From: Sphingomonas kaistensis
GTDB taxonomy: Bacteria; Pseudomonadota; Alphaproteobacteria; Sphingomonadales; Sphingomonadaceae
NCBI RefSeq assembly: GCF_011927725.1
Contig: NZ_JAATJC010000001.1
Span: 2,611,001 to 2,675,000, forward strand
Length of the DNA: 64,000 nucleotides
Reading direction: 5' to 3'
Shown: piece by piece, positions 28,032-38,898 of the stretch
Layout: each line of letters opens with the position of its first letter
Position numbering within the stretch: the first letter of the stretch is position 1
Position numbers and translations under genes: made by a program
Notes under the pieces: generated by a model
Databases searched by the model: none
What the model saw: the letters and a program-made list of their open reading frames with translations, nothing else
What the model was told of the DNA's origin: nothing

Positions 28032-29083
28032 CCGCCGTACCTCGTCAGCATCAGCCACAGGCTGATGGCGAAGACGAAGAACAGCGACAGCGGGAGGAAA
28101 ATCTTCCAGCCCAGCCGCATCAGCTGGTCGTAGCGATACCGCGGCACGGTCGCGCGGACCCAGCCGAACACGAAGAAGAAGAACATCATCTTCACGAACA
28201 GCCAGATGATGCCCGGAATGTCGAACCACGGGATGAGGTCGATGTTGAGCGGCGGCAGGAACCCGCCCCAGAACAGGATGGCGTTGAGGGCGCACATCAG
28301 GATGACGTTGCCATATTCGCCGAGCCAGAAGAGCGCGAAGCTCATCGACGAATATTCGGTCTGGAAACCGGCGACGAGCTCGCTCTCGGCCTCGGTCAGG
28401 TCGAACGGCGTGCGGAAGGTTTCGGCCATCGATGAGATCAGGAAAACCACCGCCATCGGAAACAGCAGCGGATTGAAGCCAAAGCCGTTCAGCAGCCCGA
28501 AGATGTGGCCCTTCTGCGCAAGCACGATGTCGGTCATGTTGAAGGTGCCGGCGTAGAGCACGACGCAGATCAGGACGAACCCGATCGAGACTTCGTAGCT
28601 GACCATCTGCGCGGCCGCACGGAGCGCCGAGAAGAACGGATATTTCGAGTTGGACGCCCAGCCGGCGATGATGATGCCGTAAACCCCGAGGCTCGACGCC
28701 GCGAGAATGTAGAGCAGGCCGACATTGATGTTCGCCAGTACGACGCCGACGTCGAACGGCACCACCGCCCAGACGATCAGCGCAACGGTGAAGCTGATGA
28801 TCGGCGCCAGCAGGAACAGGCCCTTGTTGGCGCTGGTCGGGACGATGGTTTCCTTGAGGAAGACCTTGAGGCCGTCGGCGAAGCTTTGCAGCAGGCCGAA
28901 CGGCCCGACCACGTTGGGACCGCGGCGAAGCGCCATGGCGGCCCAGATCTTGCGCTCGGCATAGATGATCATCGCCACCGCCAGCATCAGCGGAAGCGCG
29001 ATCAGCAGGATACCGGCGATGGTCGCCAGGAACCACGACCAGTCGTAGTTGAGGTGCAGATTGGTCTGGAAGAAATTGGTCAT
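28028..29083 (-). CDS. nuoH: NADH-quinone oxidoreductase subunit H
   Basis: A 351-residue, eight-helix membrane subunit that joins the peripheral and membrane arms and helps form the quinone cavity. Signatures are [38 protein letters not shown] and [25 protein letters not shown], with the Glu-rich loop facing the quinone site. The ATG at 29083 overlaps the nuoG stop by four bases; the upstream open frame covers nuoG and is not part of the protein. Confidence 0.96.
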   Translation of the reverse strand: MTNFFQTNLHLNYDWSWFLATIAGILLIALPLMLAVAMIIYAERKIWAAMALRRGPNVVGPFGLLQSFADGLKVFLKETIVPTSANKGLFLLAPIISFTVALIVWAVVPFDVGVVLANINVGLLYILAASSLGVYGIIIAGWASNSKYPFFSALRAAAQMVSYEVSIGFVLICVVLYAGTFNMTDIVLAQKGHIFGLLNGFGFNPLLFPMAVVFLISSMAETFRTPFDLTEAESELVAGFQTEYSSMSFALFWLGEYGNVILMCALNAILFWGGFLPPLNIDLIPWFDIPGIIWLFVKMMFFFFVFGWVRATVPRYRYDQLMRLGWKIFLPLSLFFVFAISLWLMLTRYGG

Positions 29084-31092
29084 TCCGCAGCCTCGGCAAA
29101 GGTCTGGCCGTGGATCAGCTCGGCCGAGCAGCGCTGCATGACAGGGCTGGCGCGGCTGATGGCGTTGGTGAGGTAGAAATCCTTGACCGGCAGGCCGACC
29201 GGGCCGCTGGCCTCGGCGGAAAGCGACGGCGGCGACCACGGCAGGTCGATCAGGCCGGTCTCGCCCAGAGCCGGAACTTCGGCGACCATAGCGGCGCGAA
29301 GCTGGTCGAACCGGTCGAACGAAAGCGGCTTGCCGATGAGGTCGGACACGGCCCGCAGGATAGTCCAGTCCTCACGCGCCTCGCCCGGGGCGAAGCTCGC
29401 CTTTTCGGCCCGCTGCACGCGGCCTTCGAGATTGACGAAGGTGCCGTGCTTTTCGCTGTAGGCGGAGCCCGGCAGGACGAGATCGGCCTGCTTGGCACCC
29501 TTGTCGCCATGGTGGCCGATGTAGACCTTGAAGGCCCCGGCGAAGCGCTCGGGAGCGACTTCATCGGCACCAAGCAGCAGGACGAGCTCGGGCGAAGCGG
29601 CCTCGAGATCGGCGATGCCGCCCTTCTGGCCGTAACCCAGCATCAGCGAGGCCATTCGGCTGGCGGCGGTATGGATGACGTTGAAGCCGTTCCAGCCGTC
29701 CTTGACCAGGCCCAGCGGCCCGGCCAGCGCCAGCGCGGCGCCGAGCGCCCCTGCGCCAAGCGCGCCGGGACCGACGATGACAGCCGGACGCTCCGCCTTG
29801 GCGAAGGCTTCGGTGACCGCCTTGGGAAGCTTGCCCAGGATCGACAGGTCGTCGCCGAGGTCGGTGACTGGATACGTCAGGTCGACCGCCGGTCCGACGC
29901 TGAACACCGCCGCACCAGCCCGGCGCGACGCCTTGAGCAAGCGGGTGTTGACCAGCGGCGCTTCCCAGCGCGGGTTGGTGCCGATCAGCAGGATGGCGTC
30001 GGCCGTCTCGATCCCCGCGAGGGTCGAGTTGAACGCGACCGCCGACAGCGAGGTGACGTCATAATCGAGGCCGGTCTGGCGCCCTTCGAGCAGGGTCGAG
30101 CCCTGCCCCTCGAGCAGCTTCCTGGCCGCGAACATCGTCTCGGCGTCGAGCAGGTCGCCGGCGACCGCCGCGACCTTCGAGCCCGCGGCCTTGAGCTTGG
30201 AGGCGAACACATCGAGTGCCTCGGCCCAGGTCGCCGCGCGCAGCTTGCCGCCTTCACGCAGCCACGGACGGTCGAGGCGGTTGCGGACCAGCGCGTCGGC
30301 ATGATGCCGCGTTTTGTCGCTGATCCACTCCTCGTTCACGTCCTCGTTGATGCGCGGCAGGATCCGCATCACCTGCGGCCCGCGAACGTCGAGGCGGATG
30401 TTGCTGCCGACCGCGTCCATCACGTCGATCGAAGGGATCTTGCGCAATTCCCACGGCCGATATTCGAAGTTCTGCGGCGCCTGCAGCAGCGCGCCCACCG
30501 GACACAGGTCGGCAAGGTTGCCGCTCAGCTCGCTGGTCAGTGCGCGTTCCAGATAGGCCGTGATCTGCGCATCCTCGCCGCGATAGAGCATGCCGAGCTC
30601 GGGCGTTCCCGCCACTTCCTCGGCAAAGCGCACGCAGCGCGTGCACTGGATGCAGCGGGTCATCGCGGTCTTGATGACCGGACCCATATATTTGTCGTCG
30701 ACCGAGCGCTTGTTCTCGTCGAACCGGCTGGACGAGCGGCCATAGGCCATCGCCTGGTCCTGCAGGTCGCATTCGCCGCCCTGGTCGCAGATCGGGCAGT
30801 CGAGCGGGTGGTTGATGAGGAGGAACTCCATCACCCCTTCGCGCGCCTTCTTGACCATCGCGGTGTCGGTGCGGATCGTCTGCCCGTCGGCGGCCGGAAG
30901 CGCGCAGCTCGCCTGCGGCTTGGGCGGTCCGGGCGCGACCTCGACCAGGCACATGCGGCAATTGCCGGCGATGCTCAGCCGCTCATGGTAGCAGAAGCGC
31001 GGGATCTCCTTGCCGGCAAGCTCGCACGCCTGCAGCACGGTCGCCCCCGCGGGGACTTCGATCTCTTCGCCGTCGACGGTAACTTTGGGCAT
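29080..31092 (-). CDS. nuoG: NADH-quinone oxidoreductase subunit G
   Basis: A 670-residue peripheral-arm subunit with an N-terminal ferredoxin-like domain and a molybdopterin-oxidoreductase-like remainder. Cluster ligands are [19 protein letters not shown] ([2Fe-2S] N1b), [18 protein letters not shown] (N5 with its His ligand) and [14 protein letters not shown] (N4). The ATG at 31092 ([13 protein letters not shown]) overlaps the stop of the upstream exported-protein gene by one base. Confidence 0.96.
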   Translation of the reverse strand: MPKVTVDGEEIEVPAGATVLQACELAGKEIPRFCYHERLSIAGNCRMCLVEVAPGPPKPQASCALPAADGQTIRTDTAMVKKAREGVMEFLLINHPLDCPICDQGGECDLQDQAMAYGRSSSRFDENKRSVDDKYMGPVIKTAMTRCIQCTRCVRFAEEVAGTPELGMLYRGEDAQITAYLERALTSELSGNLADLCPVGALLQAPQNFEYRPWELRKIPSIDVMDAVGSNIRLDVRGPQVMRILPRINEDVNEEWISDKTRHHADALVRNRLDRPWLREGGKLRAATWAEALDVFASKLKAAGSKVAAVAGDLLDAETMFAARKLLEGQGSTLLEGRQTGLDYDVTSLSAVAFNSTLAGIETADAILLIGTNPRWEAPLVNTRLLKASRRAGAAVFSVGPAVDLTYPVTDLGDDLSILGKLPKAVTEAFAKAERPAVIVGPGALGAGALGAALALAGPLGLVKDGWNGFNVIHTAASRMASLMLGYGQKGGIADLEAASPELVLLLGADEVAPERFAGAFKVYIGHHGDKGAKQADLVLPGSAYSEKHGTFVNLEGRVQRAEKASFAPGEAREDWTILRAVSDLIGKPLSFDRFDQLRAAMVAEVPALGETGLIDLPWSPPSLSAEASGPVGLPVKDFYLTNAISRASPVMQRCSAELIHGQTFAEAAE

Positions 31093-31778
31093 CAAACTTT
31101 CCCTTGGGCCGCCGTCGCGACGGCCAGACGGTAATAAGCCAGCGCCATGCCGGCGCGCAGGTTGGTCCGGTTGAAGTTGCGGGTCTGCCCCTGCTGCACG
31201 CACAGCGCGATCCGCGGCGCCAAGGCGGTAAAGCGCTTCCGCTCCGAATCCGTGTCGATGTTCGTCTTGAGCACGCCGACCGCCCCTGCCGGGTCGGCGC
31301 GCGCGACGCATTCGCCAAGGCGCGCGATCTGGTGGTTGCGCGCATCTTCAGCGGCAAGGCGCGACAGCGCGGCAGCGTCGAAATTCTGGCCGGTCACGAA
31401 GGGCGACGTCGCGGTCCAGTCAAGCGCTGGAACAGCAGAAAACGTCGTCGATCCCTGCAGCCCGCGGTCGCGGATCAGCAGCGCCTCGGCCAGGGCCGCC
31501 TGCGACTGCCACAGTCGCATTCCTAGTTGCGCAGTGACCTGAACCAGGCAACGGCCATCGTGCAGCCGCTGGAATTCGGCGGGCGACAGCTGCTCGCCCT
31601 TCGACAGAATTACGAACCGATGCGCCAGCGCGGGCTCCCGTCGCACGGTGCACCAGGCATAGTCCTGGAGCGCCTTGCGGGCCACGGTCGGCGGCGCATA
31701 GCCGATGCCGGTCTGCTGCCCGGCCGCAGCAGATGCCGAACATGCCAGCACCATGCCTGTCAGCAGCGCCCGTTTCAC
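31092..31778 (-). CDS. Uncharacterised exported protein inside nuo operon, between nuoF and nuoG
   Basis: A 228-residue protein with a Sec-type signal peptide ([21 protein letters not shown]; cleavage near residue 20). The mature part is mainly helical, with Cys residues in [23 protein letters not shown] and IALCVQQG, so two disulfides are possible. The pattern of an exported, Cys-paired helical protein occurs in several sphingomonad-specific families, but I cannot name one. The GTG at 31778 overlaps the nuoF stop as GTGA and the stop overlaps the nuoG start. It should therefore be translated with complex I although its product leaves the cytoplasm. Confidence 0.8.
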   Translation of the reverse strand: MKRALLTGMVLACSASAAAGQQTGIGYAPPTVARKALQDYAWCTVRREPALAHRFVILSKGEQLSPAEFQRLHDGRCLVQVTAQLGMRLWQSQAALAEALLIRDRGLQGSTTFSAVPALDWTATSPFVTGQNFDAAALSRLAAEDARNHQIARLGECVARADPAGAVGVLKTNIDTDSERKRFTALAPRIALCVQQGQTRNFNRTNLRAGMALAYYRLAVATAAQGKV

Positions 31779-33085
31779 TCGGCCGCCTCCAGCATCGCGC
31801 CGCCATTACGCTCCGCCATGCGGCGCTCGATCTCGGGGCGGAAATGCTTGATCAGGCCCTGGATCGGCCATGCCGCCGCGTCGCCGAGCGCACAGATGGT
31901 GTGGCCTTCGACCTGCTTGGTGACGTCGTACAGCTTGTCGATCAGTTCGGGGCTGCCGTCGCCTTCGCGCAGCCGCTCCATGATCCGCCACATCCAGCCG
32001 GTGCCTTCGCGGCACGGGGTGCACTGGCCGCAGCTCTCATGCTTGTAGAAATAGCTGATTCGGGAAATCGCGCGGACGATGTCTGTCGACTTGTCCATGA
32101 CGATCACGGCGGCGGTGCCAAGGCCCGAACCGACCGCCTTCAGACCGTCGAAGTCCATCGGCGCGTCCATGATCTCGGCCGCCGGAACCAGCGGGACCGA
32201 GGAACCACCCGGGATCACTGCGAGGAGATTGTCCCATCCGCCGCGGATGCCGCCGCAGTGGCGGTCGATCAGTTCGCGGAAGGAGATGCTCATGCTCTCC
32301 TCGACCACCGCAGGCTTGTTCACATGCCCGCTGATCTGGAAGAGCTTGGTGCCCTCGTTCTTCTCGCGCCCGAAGCCGGCGAACCAGCTGGCGCCGCGGC
32401 GCAGGATGGTCGGGACCACGGCGATCGATTCGACGTTGTTGACCGTGGTCGGGCAGCCGTAGAGGCCGGCACCGGCCGGGAACGGCGGCTTGAGGCGCGG
32501 ACGGCCCATCTTGCCTTCGAGGCTTTCCAGCATCGCGGTTTCTTCGCCGCAGATGTAGGCGCCCGCACCGCGGTGGCAGAAAATGTCGAAGTCGTAGCCC
32601 GACCCCGCTGCATTCTTGCCGACCAAGCCGGCGGCATAAGCCTCGGCGATCGCCTTCTCGAGCGCCTGCGCCTCACGGATATATTCGCCGCGGATGTAGA
32701 TGTAGCAGGCCCGCGCGCGCATCGCGAAGCTCGCGATCAGCGCGCCTTCGATCAGCTTGTGCGGATCGTGGCGGATGATCTCGCGGTCCTTGCACGACCC
32801 CGGCTCGGATTCGTCGGCGTTGATGACGAGGAAGTTGGGCTTACCCGGCTTGGGCTCCTTGGGCATGAAGCTCCACTTCATGCCGGTCGGGAAGCCCGCA
32901 CCGCCGCGTCCGCGAAGGCCGCTGGCCTTGACCGCGTCGATTATCGCGTCCTGGCCGACGGCCATCAGCGCCTTGGTGTTGTCCCAGTCGCCACGCGCCT
33001 GCGCCGCCTTCAGATCGGGCGACTGGAAGCCGTAGACGTTGGTGAAGATGCGGTCCTTGTCGGACAGCGGTCCTGTGTAGCCCAT
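31775..33085 (-). CDS. nuoF: NADH-quinone oxidoreductase subunit F
   Basis: A 436-residue subunit that binds NADH, FMN and the [4Fe-4S] cluster N3, the electron entry point of complex I. It shows the NADH/FMN loops [17 protein letters not shown] and [15 protein letters not shown], and the cluster ligands in [15 protein letters not shown] with a downstream Cys in [15 protein letters not shown]. The ATG at 33085 begins the conserved N-terminus [14 protein letters not shown] and lies one base after the stop of a 45-residue membrane peptide gene. Confidence 0.96.
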   Translation of the reverse strand: MGYTGPLSDKDRIFTNVYGFQSPDLKAAQARGDWDNTKALMAVGQDAIIDAVKASGLRGRGGAGFPTGMKWSFMPKEPKPGKPNFLVINADESEPGSCKDREIIRHDPHKLIEGALIASFAMRARACYIYIRGEYIREAQALEKAIAEAYAAGLVGKNAAGSGYDFDIFCHRGAGAYICGEETAMLESLEGKMGRPRLKPPFPAGAGLYGCPTTVNNVESIAVVPTILRRGASWFAGFGREKNEGTKLFQISGHVNKPAVVEESMSISFRELIDRHCGGIRGGWDNLLAVIPGGSSVPLVPAAEIMDAPMDFDGLKAVGSGLGTAAVIVMDKSTDIVRAISRISYFYKHESCGQCTPCREGTGWMWRIMERLREGDGSPELIDKLYDVTKQVEGHTICALGDAAAWPIQGLIKHFRPEIERRMAERNGGAMLEAAE

Positions 33086-33086
33086 C

Positions 33087-33224
33087 TTAAAGCGAGCCCT
33101 GGCTGAGGAAGTAGATGACCGCGATGACGATCGCCGCGAGGACGGCAAACTTCACGATGCCGGCGATAAACCGAAACGCAAGAAAGGCGAGCAGCAGCCC
33201 GACCAGGATGACGACGATGCTCAC
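33087..33224 (-). CDS. 45-residue membrane peptide between nuoE and nuoF
   Basis: A short frame of 46 codons from a GTG at 33224 to TAA at 33087. The translation is almost wholly hydrophobic: [22 protein letters not shown], then a Lys, then a second hydrophobic stretch [13 protein letters not shown], ending SQGSL. It could form one or two membrane helices. The GTG overlaps the nuoE stop (GTGA) and only one base separates its stop from the nuoF start, so it occupies the full gap as a translated unit. Codon choice and position argue for a real gene. Function unknown. Confidence 0.65.
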   Translation of the reverse strand: MSIVVILVGLLLAFLAFRFIAGIVKFAVLAAIVIAVIYFLSQGSL

Positions 33225-33907
33225 GCGCCTTCGCCCGCCTCGGCCCACATCGGGCGATAGTCGTAGTTGCGCTCGGTCATCTTCTTGAGGCTGGTCGGTC
33301 CGCCCTCCGGGCAGCTGGTCTGCCGCCCGATCTGCGAGCCCGGCTTGACCGGACGCCCGGCCGCCAGCGCGTCCAGCACGGCAGTCATGCTCTCTTCAGT
33401 CAGATCCTCGAAATTGTCGTCGTTGATCTGGACCATCGGTGCATTGGCGCAGGCGCCCAGGCACTCGACCTCGGTCAGGGTGAACAGGCCATCGGGCGAG
33501 GTCCCGCCCTTCTTCATGCCCTTGGCATAGCAGGCCTTGAGCACGTCGTCGGAGCCGCGCAGCATGCACGGCGTGGTGCCGCACACCTGGACGTGGAATT
33601 TGCCCACAGGCACCAGGTTGAACATGGTGTAGAAGCTGGCGACCTCCATCGCGCGGATCGGCGGCAAGCCGCACTCCGCCGCGACGAACTCGATCACCGG
33701 GATCGGCAGCCAGCCCTGCGTGCCGGTTTCGGCGCCGACTTGGCGCTGGGCGAGGTCGAGCAACGGGATCACCGCCGACGCCTTGCGGCCTTCGGGATAT
33801 TTGGCGAGGGCACGCGCGGCCTCGGGCGCATGCGCCTTGTCCCACGCGAAAGCGCTCCAGCGCTCGCGCAGTTCGGGGACGTCGGGGGCGAAGTGACGCT
33901 CGGCCAT
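33221..33907 (-). CDS. nuoE: NADH-quinone oxidoreductase subunit E
   Basis: A 228-residue thioredoxin-like subunit with the [2Fe-2S] cluster N1a. Ligands are in [12 protein letters not shown] and [15 protein letters not shown]. The N-terminal helical bundle includes [12 protein letters not shown] and [11 protein letters not shown]. The C-terminus carries an extension of about 50 residues rich in Gly/Pro/Lys ([22 protein letters not shown]), as is usual in alphaproteobacteria. Its start abuts nuoD with one base shared. Confidence 0.95.
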   Translation of the reverse strand: MAERHFAPDVPELRERWSAFAWDKAHAPEAARALAKYPEGRKASAVIPLLDLAQRQVGAETGTQGWLPIPVIEFVAAECGLPPIRAMEVASFYTMFNLVPVGKFHVQVCGTTPCMLRGSDDVLKACYAKGMKKGGTSPDGLFTLTEVECLGACANAPMVQINDDNFEDLTEESMTAVLDALAAGRPVKPGSQIGRQTSCPEGGPTSLKKMTERNYDYRPMWAEAGEGA

Positions 33908-35181
33908 TAGCGGTCACACTCCCCGAACACGATGTCCATCGCGCCGAGAACGGCAGTCGTATCGGCCAGCATGTGACCCTTCATCATGAAGTCCATCGCC
34001 TGCAGGTGGCTGAACGCGGTCGGCCGGATCTTGCAGCGGTAGGGCTTGTTGGAACCGTCGGCGACCAGATAGACGCCGAACTCGCCCTTGGGACTTTCGG
34101 TCGCGACATACACTTCGCCCGCCGGCACGTGATAGCCTTCGGTGTAGAGCTTGAAGTGGTGGATGAGGGCCTCCATCGAGGTCTTCATCTCGGCCCGCTT
34201 GGGCGGGAACACCTTGCGGTCGCTGCTGCCGATCTCGCCCTTTGGCATCTCGTTCAGGCACTGGCGGACGATGCGCCAGCTCTGCCGCACTTCTTCGACC
34301 CGGACCATGAAGCGATCGTAGCAATCGCCGCGCGTGCCGACCGGCACGTCGAACTCCATCCGGTCGTAGACCTCGTAGGGCTGGCTCTTGCGGATATCCC
34401 ACGGAATGCCCGAGCCGCGGATCATCGGGCCCGAGAAGCCCCAGGCGATCGCGTCTTCCTTGGTGACCGTGGCGATGTCGACGTTGCGCTGCTTGAAGAT
34501 GCGATTGTCGGCGACCAGGCTGATCGCGTCCTCGAACAGGCCCAGGCGCTTGTCGAGGAAGGTGCCGATCTCGTCGAAGGTCTTGGGAGCAATGTCCTGA
34601 TGGACGCCGCCGACGCGGAAATAGTTGGCGTGCATCCGCGCGCCCGACACGCTTTCGTAGATCTGCATCAGATCTTCGCGCAGCTCGAACATCCACAGGT
34701 TGGGCGTCATTGCGCCCACGTCCATGACATGGCTGCCAAGGTTCAGCATGTGGTTCTTGATGCGGGTGAGTTCCGCCATCATCACCCGGATGTACTGGGC
34801 GCGGATCGGCACCTCGAGGCCCATCAGCTTCTCGGCCGCGAGCACGAAGCTATGCTCCATGCACATCGGCGAGCAGTAATCGAGGCGATCGAAATAGGGG
34901 ATCGCCTGCGCGTAGGTCTTGTATTCGATCAGCTTCTCGGTGCCGCGGTGAAGCAGGCCGACGTGCGGATCGCAGCGTTCGACGATCTCGCCGTCCAGTT
35001 CCATGATCAGGCGCAGCACGCCGTGCGCAGCCGGGTGCTGCGGGCCGAAATTGATCGTGTAGTTCTGGATCGATTCGTCGCCGGGATTCTGGTCGCCCAG
35101 TTCCGGCATCACGCCGACTTCGACGCGGGTGGTCTGGCGCTTCTCGTCGACGACGACGCCATTCTCTTCGCTGATAGCCAT
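33907..35181 (-). CDS. nuoD: NADH-quinone oxidoreductase subunit D
   Basis: A 424-residue 49-kDa-type subunit that lines the quinone site. Landmarks are [43 protein letters not shown] with the quinone-site His, and the C-terminal DIVFGECDR. About 25 residues precede the usual N-terminus ([14 protein letters not shown]), a modest extension. The start overlaps the nuoC stop by one base. Confidence 0.96.
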   Translation of the reverse strand: MAISEENGVVVDEKRQTTRVEVGVMPELGDQNPGDESIQNYTINFGPQHPAAHGVLRLIMELDGEIVERCDPHVGLLHRGTEKLIEYKTYAQAIPYFDRLDYCSPMCMEHSFVLAAEKLMGLEVPIRAQYIRVMMAELTRIKNHMLNLGSHVMDVGAMTPNLWMFELREDLMQIYESVSGARMHANYFRVGGVHQDIAPKTFDEIGTFLDKRLGLFEDAISLVADNRIFKQRNVDIATVTKEDAIAWGFSGPMIRGSGIPWDIRKSQPYEVYDRMEFDVPVGTRGDCYDRFMVRVEEVRQSWRIVRQCLNEMPKGEIGSSDRKVFPPKRAEMKTSMEALIHHFKLYTEGYHVPAGEVYVATESPKGEFGVYLVADGSNKPYRCKIRPTAFSHLQAMDFMMKGHMLADTTAVLGAMDIVFGECDR

Positions 35182-36065
35182 TATTGCGCCTCCCCGCCGT
35201 CGCGGGTCACGTTCTTGCTGACGGGCACCGGCTCGTCGGTATCGGTGGCCTTGCCGCCCACTTGCGCGGACTTGGCGCCATTATCCTTGCGCGCTTCGGC
35301 ATGGGCCTCGGCGGCACCGGCGGTCTTCCGGTCTTCGTTGTCGGTATTGTACGGCTTCTCGCCGCCGCGCGGGCCGGCGCCCTTGCCAGCCTCAACCTTG
35401 GGCGGATCGGTCCTGGCGGGCGCAGGCGACGGCGCGCCGGGCGCTTCGGGTTCAGCCTTCTCGTCGCCCGGCAGGCGATATTCGGGCCCGTTCCACGGCG
35501 TCAGGAAGTCGAACGTGCGGAAATCCTGGGCGAGGCTGACCGGCTCGTAGATCACGCGCTTCTCGGCTTCCGAATAACGCATCTCGGTATAGCCCGTCAG
35601 CGGAAAGTCCTTGCGCAGCGGATGACCCTCGAACCCGTAATCGGTGAGGATCCGGCGCAGGTCGGCATTGCCGGCGAAGGTCACGCCATAGAGGTCGAAC
35701 ACCTCGCGCTCGAGCCAGCCGGCGACCGGCCACAGGGTGGTGACGGTCGGCACCGGGGTCGTCTCGTCGGTGCGGACCTTGACGCGGATGCGGCGGTTCC
35801 GGGTCAGCGACAGGAGGTGGTAATTGACCTCGAAACGCTCGGGATGGTCGGGATAATCGACCCCAGCGATCTCCATCAGTTGCTGATATTCGAGGCCCGG
35901 CGTGTCGCGCAGCAGGCGGCAGGCCTCGGCAAGGCCTTCGCGCTGCACGGTCAGCGTGATCTCGTCCGCATGATCCTTGGTGTCGAGGATCAGCGCACCG
36001 AGCGCAGCCTGGGCCGCGCCGATCACGCCCTCGTCGGACGCGGTCCTGGGAGCCGAATGGGTCAC
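35181..36065 (-). CDS. nuoC: NADH-quinone oxidoreductase subunit C, with long C-terminal tail
   Basis: The protein has 294 residues; typical NuoC is about 200-220. Residues 1-198 are the normal 30-kDa subunit, with [22 protein letters not shown](V)[34 protein letters not shown] and [16 protein letters not shown]. Residues about 200-294 form an extra low-complexity tail rich in Pro, Ala, Glu, Lys and Asp, with no hydrophobic core, so probably disordered. The GTG at 36065 overlaps the nuoB stop as GTGA. Confidence 0.94.
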   Translation of the reverse strand: MTHSAPRTASDEGVIGAAQAALGALILDTKDHADEITLTVQREGLAEACRLLRDTPGLEYQQLMEIAGVDYPDHPERFEVNYHLLSLTRNRRIRVKVRTDETTPVPTVTTLWPVAGWLEREVFDLYGVTFAGNADLRRILTDYGFEGHPLRKDFPLTGYTEMRYSEAEKRVIYEPVSLAQDFRTFDFLTPWNGPEYRLPGDEKAEPEAPGAPSPAPARTDPPKVEAGKGAGPRGGEKPYNTDNEDRKTAGAAEAHAEARKDNGAKSAQVGGKATDTDEPVPVSKNVTRDGGEAQ

Positions 36066-36643
36066 CGTTCGAACGTCCCCTCGCGGCGGATCTTCCGCTG
36101 CAATTGCATGATCCCGTAGAGCAGAGCCTCTGCGGTCGGCGGGCATCCGGGCACGTAGATGTCGACCGGGACGATCCGGTCGCAGCCACGAACGACGCTG
36201 TAGCTGTAGTGATAATAGCCGCCGCCATTGGCGCAGCTGCCCATCGAGATGACGTAGCGAGGCTCGGCCATCTGGTCGTAGACGCGGCGCAGCGCCGGGG
36301 CCATCTTGTTGCACAGGGTACCGGCGACGATCATCACGTCCGACTGGCGTGGGGACGCGCGCGGGGCGACGCCGAAGCGTTCCAGGTCATAGCGCGGCAT
36401 GTTGACGTGGATCATCTCCACCGCGCAGCATGCGAGGCCGAAGGTCATCCACCACAGGGAGCCGGTGCGGGCCCAGGTGAACAGGTCCTCGGCGGACGTC
36501 ACGAGGAAGCCCTTCTCGTCGAGGTCCTTGCCCATCTCAGTCAGGCGGGCATGCTCCGGCGATCCCGGGACCAGGCCATAGGCGCGGGCGAGCTCTTCCT
36601 CGGTGGGATAAGGGTTCGCCGCGGGGTCGAGCATCACTCCCAT
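36062..36643 (-). CDS. nuoB: NADH-quinone oxidoreductase subunit B
   Basis: A 193-residue 20-kDa-type subunit holding the [4Fe-4S] cluster N2, which reduces quinone. Ligands are the adjacent pair in [10 protein letters not shown], then [22 protein letters not shown] and [12 protein letters not shown]. Two starts are possible: ATG at 36643 (MGVMLDP, GGGAG 9 bases upstream) and ATG at 36634 (MLDP, overlapping the nuoA stop as TGATG). I list the longer one without strong preference. Confidence 0.95.
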   Translation of the reverse strand: MGVMLDPAANPYPTEEELARAYGLVPGSPEHARLTEMGKDLDEKGFLVTSAEDLFTWARTGSLWWMTFGLACCAVEMIHVNMPRYDLERFGVAPRASPRQSDVMIVAGTLCNKMAPALRRVYDQMAEPRYVISMGSCANGGGYYHYSYSVVRGCDRIVPVDIYVPGCPPTAEALLYGIMQLQRKIRREGTFER

Positions 36644-37011
36644 TCGAGCGCTCCCTTCTTCCAGGCGTAGGCAAGGCCGAGACCGAGTTCGGCGAGGAAC
36701 ACCATCATTGCGCCCCAGCCCAGCCAGCCGGTGGTGTCCAGCGTGACCGCCCATGGAAATAGGAAGGCGGCTTCCAGGTCGAACACGATGAACAGGATGG
36801 CGACCAGGTAGAAGCGGACGTCGAACTGCGAGCGCGAATCCTCGAAGGCCGGGAAGCCGCACTCATATTCGGTCAGCTTCTCGGCATAGGGCCGGTCGGC
36901 GCCGGTGAACTTGGACGCAATGATCGGCGCGATCACGAACAGCAGGCTGAGGCCGAGAGCGACACCCAGGAACAGCAGGATCGGCAGATATTGTGCGGCA
37001 ACTGAGGCCAC
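36634..37011 (-). CDS. nuoA: NADH-quinone oxidoreductase subunit A
   Basis: A 125-residue, three-helix membrane subunit of complex I and first gene of the operon. The conserved loop [45 protein letters not shown] is complete, including the Cys that reports active/deactive state in some species. The GTG at 37011 ([15 protein letters not shown]) has GGAG 8-9 bases upstream and is preferred over a start 15 codons earlier. The promoter must lie in the 149 bases shared with the divergent gene at 37161. Confidence 0.93.
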   Translation of the reverse strand: MASVAAQYLPILLFLGVALGLSLLFVIAPIIASKFTGADRPYAEKLTEYECGFPAFEDSRSQFDVRFYLVAILFIVFDLEAAFLFPWAVTLDTTGWLGWGAMMVFLAELGLGLAYAWKKGALEWE

Positions 37012-37160
37012 GCGAGACTCTCCGGTATTGGTTTGGCCGCGCTCTAGAGCAGGCAATACAAGTAGACAACATCCTGCACCGGCGAGATCGCCCCTTTTGA
37101 GAGGGAAACTCCGGGACTTGATGAGGGTTCACCCCGTGAGACGCCCTACAGGAGAATGCG

Positions 37161-37430
37161 ATGCGGACCCTCTGGACCTTGGCCGTGCTTGGCAGCCTGG
37201 CTGGAACCGCCACCCCCGCCCTGGCCGACCGCGCCCCGACGGCGAGCGAGCGGACGGCGGTCGAGCGGGTGCTGCGGCAGGCCGGCTTCGTCAGCTGGGA
37301 AGAGATCGAGCTCGACGACGACGGTCCGCGCTGGGAAGTGGACGACGCCCGCACCCGGGCCGGTGTCCGTTACGACCTCAAGATCGATCCCCGCACGCTT
37401 CGCATCGTGAAGCGCGAGCGCGACGACTAA
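37161..37430 (+). CDS. Small exported PepSY-like protein
   Basis: An 89-residue protein with a Sec signal peptide (MRTLWTLAVLGSLAGTATPALA, cleavage near 22) and a compact mature part: ERTAVERVLRQAGFVSWEEIELDDDGPRWEVDDARTR, then YDLKIDPRTLRIVKRE. The helix-strand-strand pattern with the final DP-x-T-x-x-I is like a PepSY domain, often an inhibitor or binding module in the periplasm. CAGGAG lies 9 bases before the ATG. It is transcribed away from nuoA, and its stop overlaps that of the convergent suhB gene by four bases. Confidence 0.78.
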   Translation: MRTLWTLAVLGSLAGTATPALADRAPTASERTAVERVLRQAGFVSWEEIELDDDGPRWEVDDARTRAGVRYDLKIDPRTLRIVKRERDD

Positions 37431-38245
37431 CGGTCGCGCAGTGCTCCCGCGACCAGCTTGTGGAGGCGGCTGTGGAGGTCGCCGTTGGCGGCCAGATACT
37501 CGCGCCGCTCCATCATCCGGTCCTGACCGCGATAGTCGGACACGAACCCGCCTGCTTCCTTAACCAGCAGCATGCCCGCGGCGCTGTCCCACGGGTCGAG
37601 GTCCTGTTCCCAGAAACCGTCCATCCGTCCCGCCGCGACCCACGCGAAGTCGAGGCTGGCGGCACCGAAACGGCGAATTCCGGCCACTTCGGGCGCGATC
37701 GCATTATAGATTTTGGTCCACTGCGCCGAGTCCGAGCGGCCGAGGTGCGGGATCCCGGTCCCGATCAGGCTCTCGTCGAGGTAGCGGCGGGCCGACACCC
37801 TGAGGCGCCGGTCGTGAAGCCAGCTTCCCCGGCCCTTCTCGGCCCAGAAGGTCTCGTCGGTCAGCGGCTGGTAGACCAAAGCATGGGTGATGTCCGGCTG
37901 CCCGTTAGGCTTCTTCTCCTCGACCGCGATCGAGATGGCGAAGTGCGGGATTCCGTGGAGGAAGTTGGTGGTGCCATCCAGCGGATCGATGATGAAGCGC
38001 GGCTTGGCGGGGTTGCCGGCGATCTCGCCGCCTTCCTCGAGCAGGAAGTTCCAGTCCGGACGCGCGGCCTTGAGCTCGCCGAGGATCGTCTCCTCGGCCT
38101 GCTTGTCGGCCATGGTCACGAAATCGCCCGGCCCCTTCTTGGAAACCTGCAGCTCGGCAACCTCCCCGAAGTCGCGGCGGAGCTTGGGAGCTGCCTTGCG
38201 GGCGGCCTTTTGCATGACGGCGATCAGGCCGGAATGGGTAACCAC
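37427..38245 (-). CDS. suhB: Inositol monophosphatase family protein
   Basis: A 272-residue lithium-sensitive-type phosphatase. Metal-binding motifs are FLLEEGGE, the central IIDPLDGTTNFLHGIP, and the C-terminal WDSAAGMLLVKEAGG. Such enzymes hydrolyse inositol-1-phosphate and related sugar phosphates; SuhB also has an rRNA-maturation role in E. coli. It lies 24 bases downstream of efp in the same direction. The symbol follows family usage; the true substrate here is not known. Confidence 0.92.
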   Translation of the reverse strand: MVTHSGLIAVMQKAARKAAPKLRRDFGEVAELQVSKKGPGDFVTMADKQAEETILGELKAARPDWNFLLEEGGEIAGNPAKPRFIIDPLDGTTNFLHGIPHFAISIAVEEKKPNGQPDITHALVYQPLTDETFWAEKGRGSWLHDRRLRVSARRYLDESLIGTGIPHLGRSDSAQWTKIYNAIAPEVAGIRRFGAASLDFAWVAAGRMDGFWEQDLDPWDSAAGMLLVKEAGGFVSDYRGQDRMMERREYLAANGDLHSRLHKLVAGALRDR

Positions 38246-38269
38246 TGAACTACCTCGGTTCTTGTTCGA

Positions 38270-38833
38270 TCAGTCCGCGCGGCGGACGTAGGTCTGCTCG
38301 TAGACGTCGACCACGATCTTGGTGCCCGCGCCGATGTGCGGCGGCACCATCACACGCACGCCATTGTCGAGCACGGCGGGCTTGTAGCTGGACGAGGCGG
38401 TCTGCCCCTTCACCACCGCGTCGGCCTCGACGATGGTCGCCTCGACGGTGTCGGGCAGCTGCACGCTGATCGCTTCCTCGTCGTACAGCTCCATGACGAC
38501 GTCCATGCCGTCCTGCAGGAACGCCGCGGCGTCGCCGAGCAGGTCGCGCGGAAGCGTCGTCTGGTCGTAGGTTTCCTTGTCCATGAAGACCAGGCCGTCG
38601 CCCTCGGCGAACAGGAACTGGAAATCCTTGGTGTCGAGGCGTACGCGCTCGACGCTTTCGGCCGAGCGGAAGCGGACGTTGTTCTTGCGGCCATCGCGCA
38701 GGTTCTTGAGCTCGACCTGCATATAGGCGCCGCCCTTGCCGGGCTGGGTGTGCTGGATCTTCACCGCACGCCAGATGCCGCCTTCATACTCGATGATGTT
38801 GCCGGGACGAATTTCCACACCGCTGATCTTCAT
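38270..38833 (-). CDS. efp: Elongation factor P
   Basis: A 187-residue EF-P that relieves ribosome stalling at polyproline stretches. The three-domain sequence is complete, and the loop that reaches the peptidyl-transferase centre reads [11 protein letters not shown] with Lys33 at the tip, the residue that is lysylated in bacteria with EpmA/EpmB. No epm gene is in the window. It is followed by suhB and preceded by the M23 peptidase gene on the same strand. Confidence 0.96.
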   Translation of the reverse strand: MKISGVEIRPGNIIEYEGGIWRAVKIQHTQPGKGGAYMQVELKNLRDGRKNNVRFRSAESVERVRLDTKDFQFLFAEGDGLVFMDKETYDQTTLPRDLLGDAAAFLQDGMDVVMELYDEEAISVQLPDTVEATIVEADAVVKGQTASSSYKPAVLDNGVRVMVPPHIGAGTKIVVDVYEQTYVRRAD

Positions 38834-38898
38834 GGACCCGCTTTTCCGCTTCTACAGGTTGAAAGAGCTTGGCCGGAACGAGCCCGGTCGAGGCGCCG

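Noticed and set aside
37012..37080. A TTGTCT / TAGAGC pair on the minus strand as the nuo operon promoter
   Set aside because: Spacing is about 17 but the -10 is poor; I cannot support it over chance.
37090..37130. A possible EcfG-type stress promoter (GGGAAACTCC, then GGGTT) before the small PepSY-like gene
   Set aside because: The -35 and -10 matches are imperfect and the spacing uncertain; too weak to list as a feature.
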